Below are positions 42,202 to 42,507 of a stretch of DNA of 42,507 nt, one piece after another; position 1 is the stretch's first letter; each line of letters starts with the position of its first letter. The notes under the pieces were generated by a model. The model was not told the DNA's origin. It did no database searches and worked only from the letters and a program-made list of their open reading frames with translations. A program made the translations under genes and the position numbers. The DNA is from Clostridia bacterium (GTDB lineage: Bacteria; Bacillota; Clostridia; Christensenellales; CAG-314), in contig JAFTHP010000038.1 of the NCBI GenBank assembly GCA_017457305.1, forward strand, positions 1-42,507, in the 5' to 3' direction.

Positions 42202-42231
42202 ATTATACCACGCACACAACACGTGTGGCAA
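42202..42231 (-). promoter_or_regulatory. Promoter of the HAD-rluA operon
   Basis: -35 TTGCCA (42226-42231), 18-bp spacer, -10 TATAAT (42202-42207). The expected transcription start falls on the ATG at 42195. Confidence 0.8.
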
Positions 42232-42374
42232 GCAATCGGGCAAAATTGCCAAAATACCCGCATTTTTTGACACCGTTGAGCGCCAAACAAAAGGTCAAAC
42301 CGCCCCATCACGTTAATTGCAACCCAAATTACTCAAAAAGATTGCAGAATATTTGTGTATTTTTGTGTAATTAG

Positions 42375-42403
42375 TTGACTTTTACTTTGCATTGGGTTAT
42401 AAT
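42375..42403 (+). promoter_or_regulatory. tRNA-Arg promoter
   Basis: -35 TTGACT (42375-42380), 17-bp spacer, -10 TATAAT (42398-42403), 27 bp before the tRNA. Confidence 0.9.
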
Positions 42404-42430
42404 ATGTTAGCATTTTGAAAGGAATATTGT

Positions 42431-42507
42431 GCATCGTTAGCTCAGCTGGATAGAGCGTTGGTCTACGGAACCAAAGGTCAGGGGTTCGAATCCCTTACGT
42501 TGCGCCA
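42431..42507 (+). tRNA. tRNA-Arg (anticodon ACG)
   Basis: 77 nt with a full cloverleaf: 7-bp acceptor, 4-bp D stem, 5-bp anticodon stem TTGGT/ACCAA with loop CTACGGA (anticodon ACG, reading CGU and, after deamination to inosine, CGC and CGA), 5-base variable loop, T loop TTCGAAT, discriminator G and encoded CCA. The fourth acceptor pair is a U-U mismatch. The window ends at the final A. Confidence 0.96.

Noticed and set aside
1..42507. CRISPR array, insertion sequence or prophage
   Set aside because: I saw no regularly spaced repeats, transposase, integrase, phage structural genes or terminal inverted repeats with target duplications.
1..42507. Recoding of TGA or TAG
   Set aside because: feoA and the HAD gene end in TGA and others in TAG, and no conserved protein needs an in-frame stop to be read through.

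Overview
The window reads as part of a chromosome from an uncultured, probably gut-dwelling member of the Clostridia (Firmicutes). The reasons are AT-rich intergenic DNA, strong AGGAGG-type ribosome binding sites with ATG, GTG and TTG starts, Gram-positive lipoprotein signals, MsmX/UgpC-type ABC ATPases and the LplB/YtcP type of sugar permeases. A Cys-rich segment after the lipid anchor of the large solute-binding protein is a pattern I associate, from memory only, with the Christensenellales. The window starts inside a 23S rRNA gene and ends exactly at the CCA of a tRNA-Arg, so both ends may be assembly breaks at RNA genes.

Layout. 1-803: the 5' part of a 23S rRNA gene on the minus strand with its own strong promoter and an A-tract UP element; no 16S gene precedes it. 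961-3173: feoA-feoB iron(II) uptake. 3401-8550: a membrane protein with an inactive-looking Mrr nuclease domain, a short-chain dehydrogenase, a 732-residue orphan lipoprotein and a DUF6933-like protein. 8722-23742: a pectin-oligosaccharide locus with a CE4-type deacetylase, an AraC regulator, GH105 and GH28 hydrolases, an ABC import operon (ECF-S-like protein, two permeases, Cys-rich binding lipoprotein, three four-helix membrane proteins, ATPase), a fourth four-helix protein, and a CE8 pectinesterase. 23967-37941: uronate catabolism: uxaB-uxaA-uxaC, a MATE exporter, a second MsmX-type ATPase, eda-kdgK-TIM barrel-kduI, a fumarylacetoacetase-family enzyme, kduD and an AEC permease. 38017-42507: an AMP-forming ligase, an adenine phosphoribosyltransferase, a HAD phosphatase-RluA pair and tRNA-Arg.

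How the genes work together. GH28, GH105, CE8 and CE4 proteins all lack signal peptides, so the model is import of oligogalacturonides or rhamnogalacturonides followed by de-esterification and cleavage in the cytoplasm. Galacturonate then goes through UxaC, UxaB and UxaA to 2-keto-3-deoxygluconate. Unsaturated uronate released by GH105 goes through KduI and KduD to the same compound. KdgK and Eda finish the route to pyruvate and glyceraldehyde 3-phosphate. An identical 16-bp sequence occurs twice just before the AraC gene and once between the ABC operon and the pectinesterase gene. This links the regulator to both units.

The strongest candidates for something new are the four small membrane proteins in and beside the ABC operon, the Cys-rich stalk of the binding protein, the stand-alone 23S transcription unit, and the shared AraC-site regulon.
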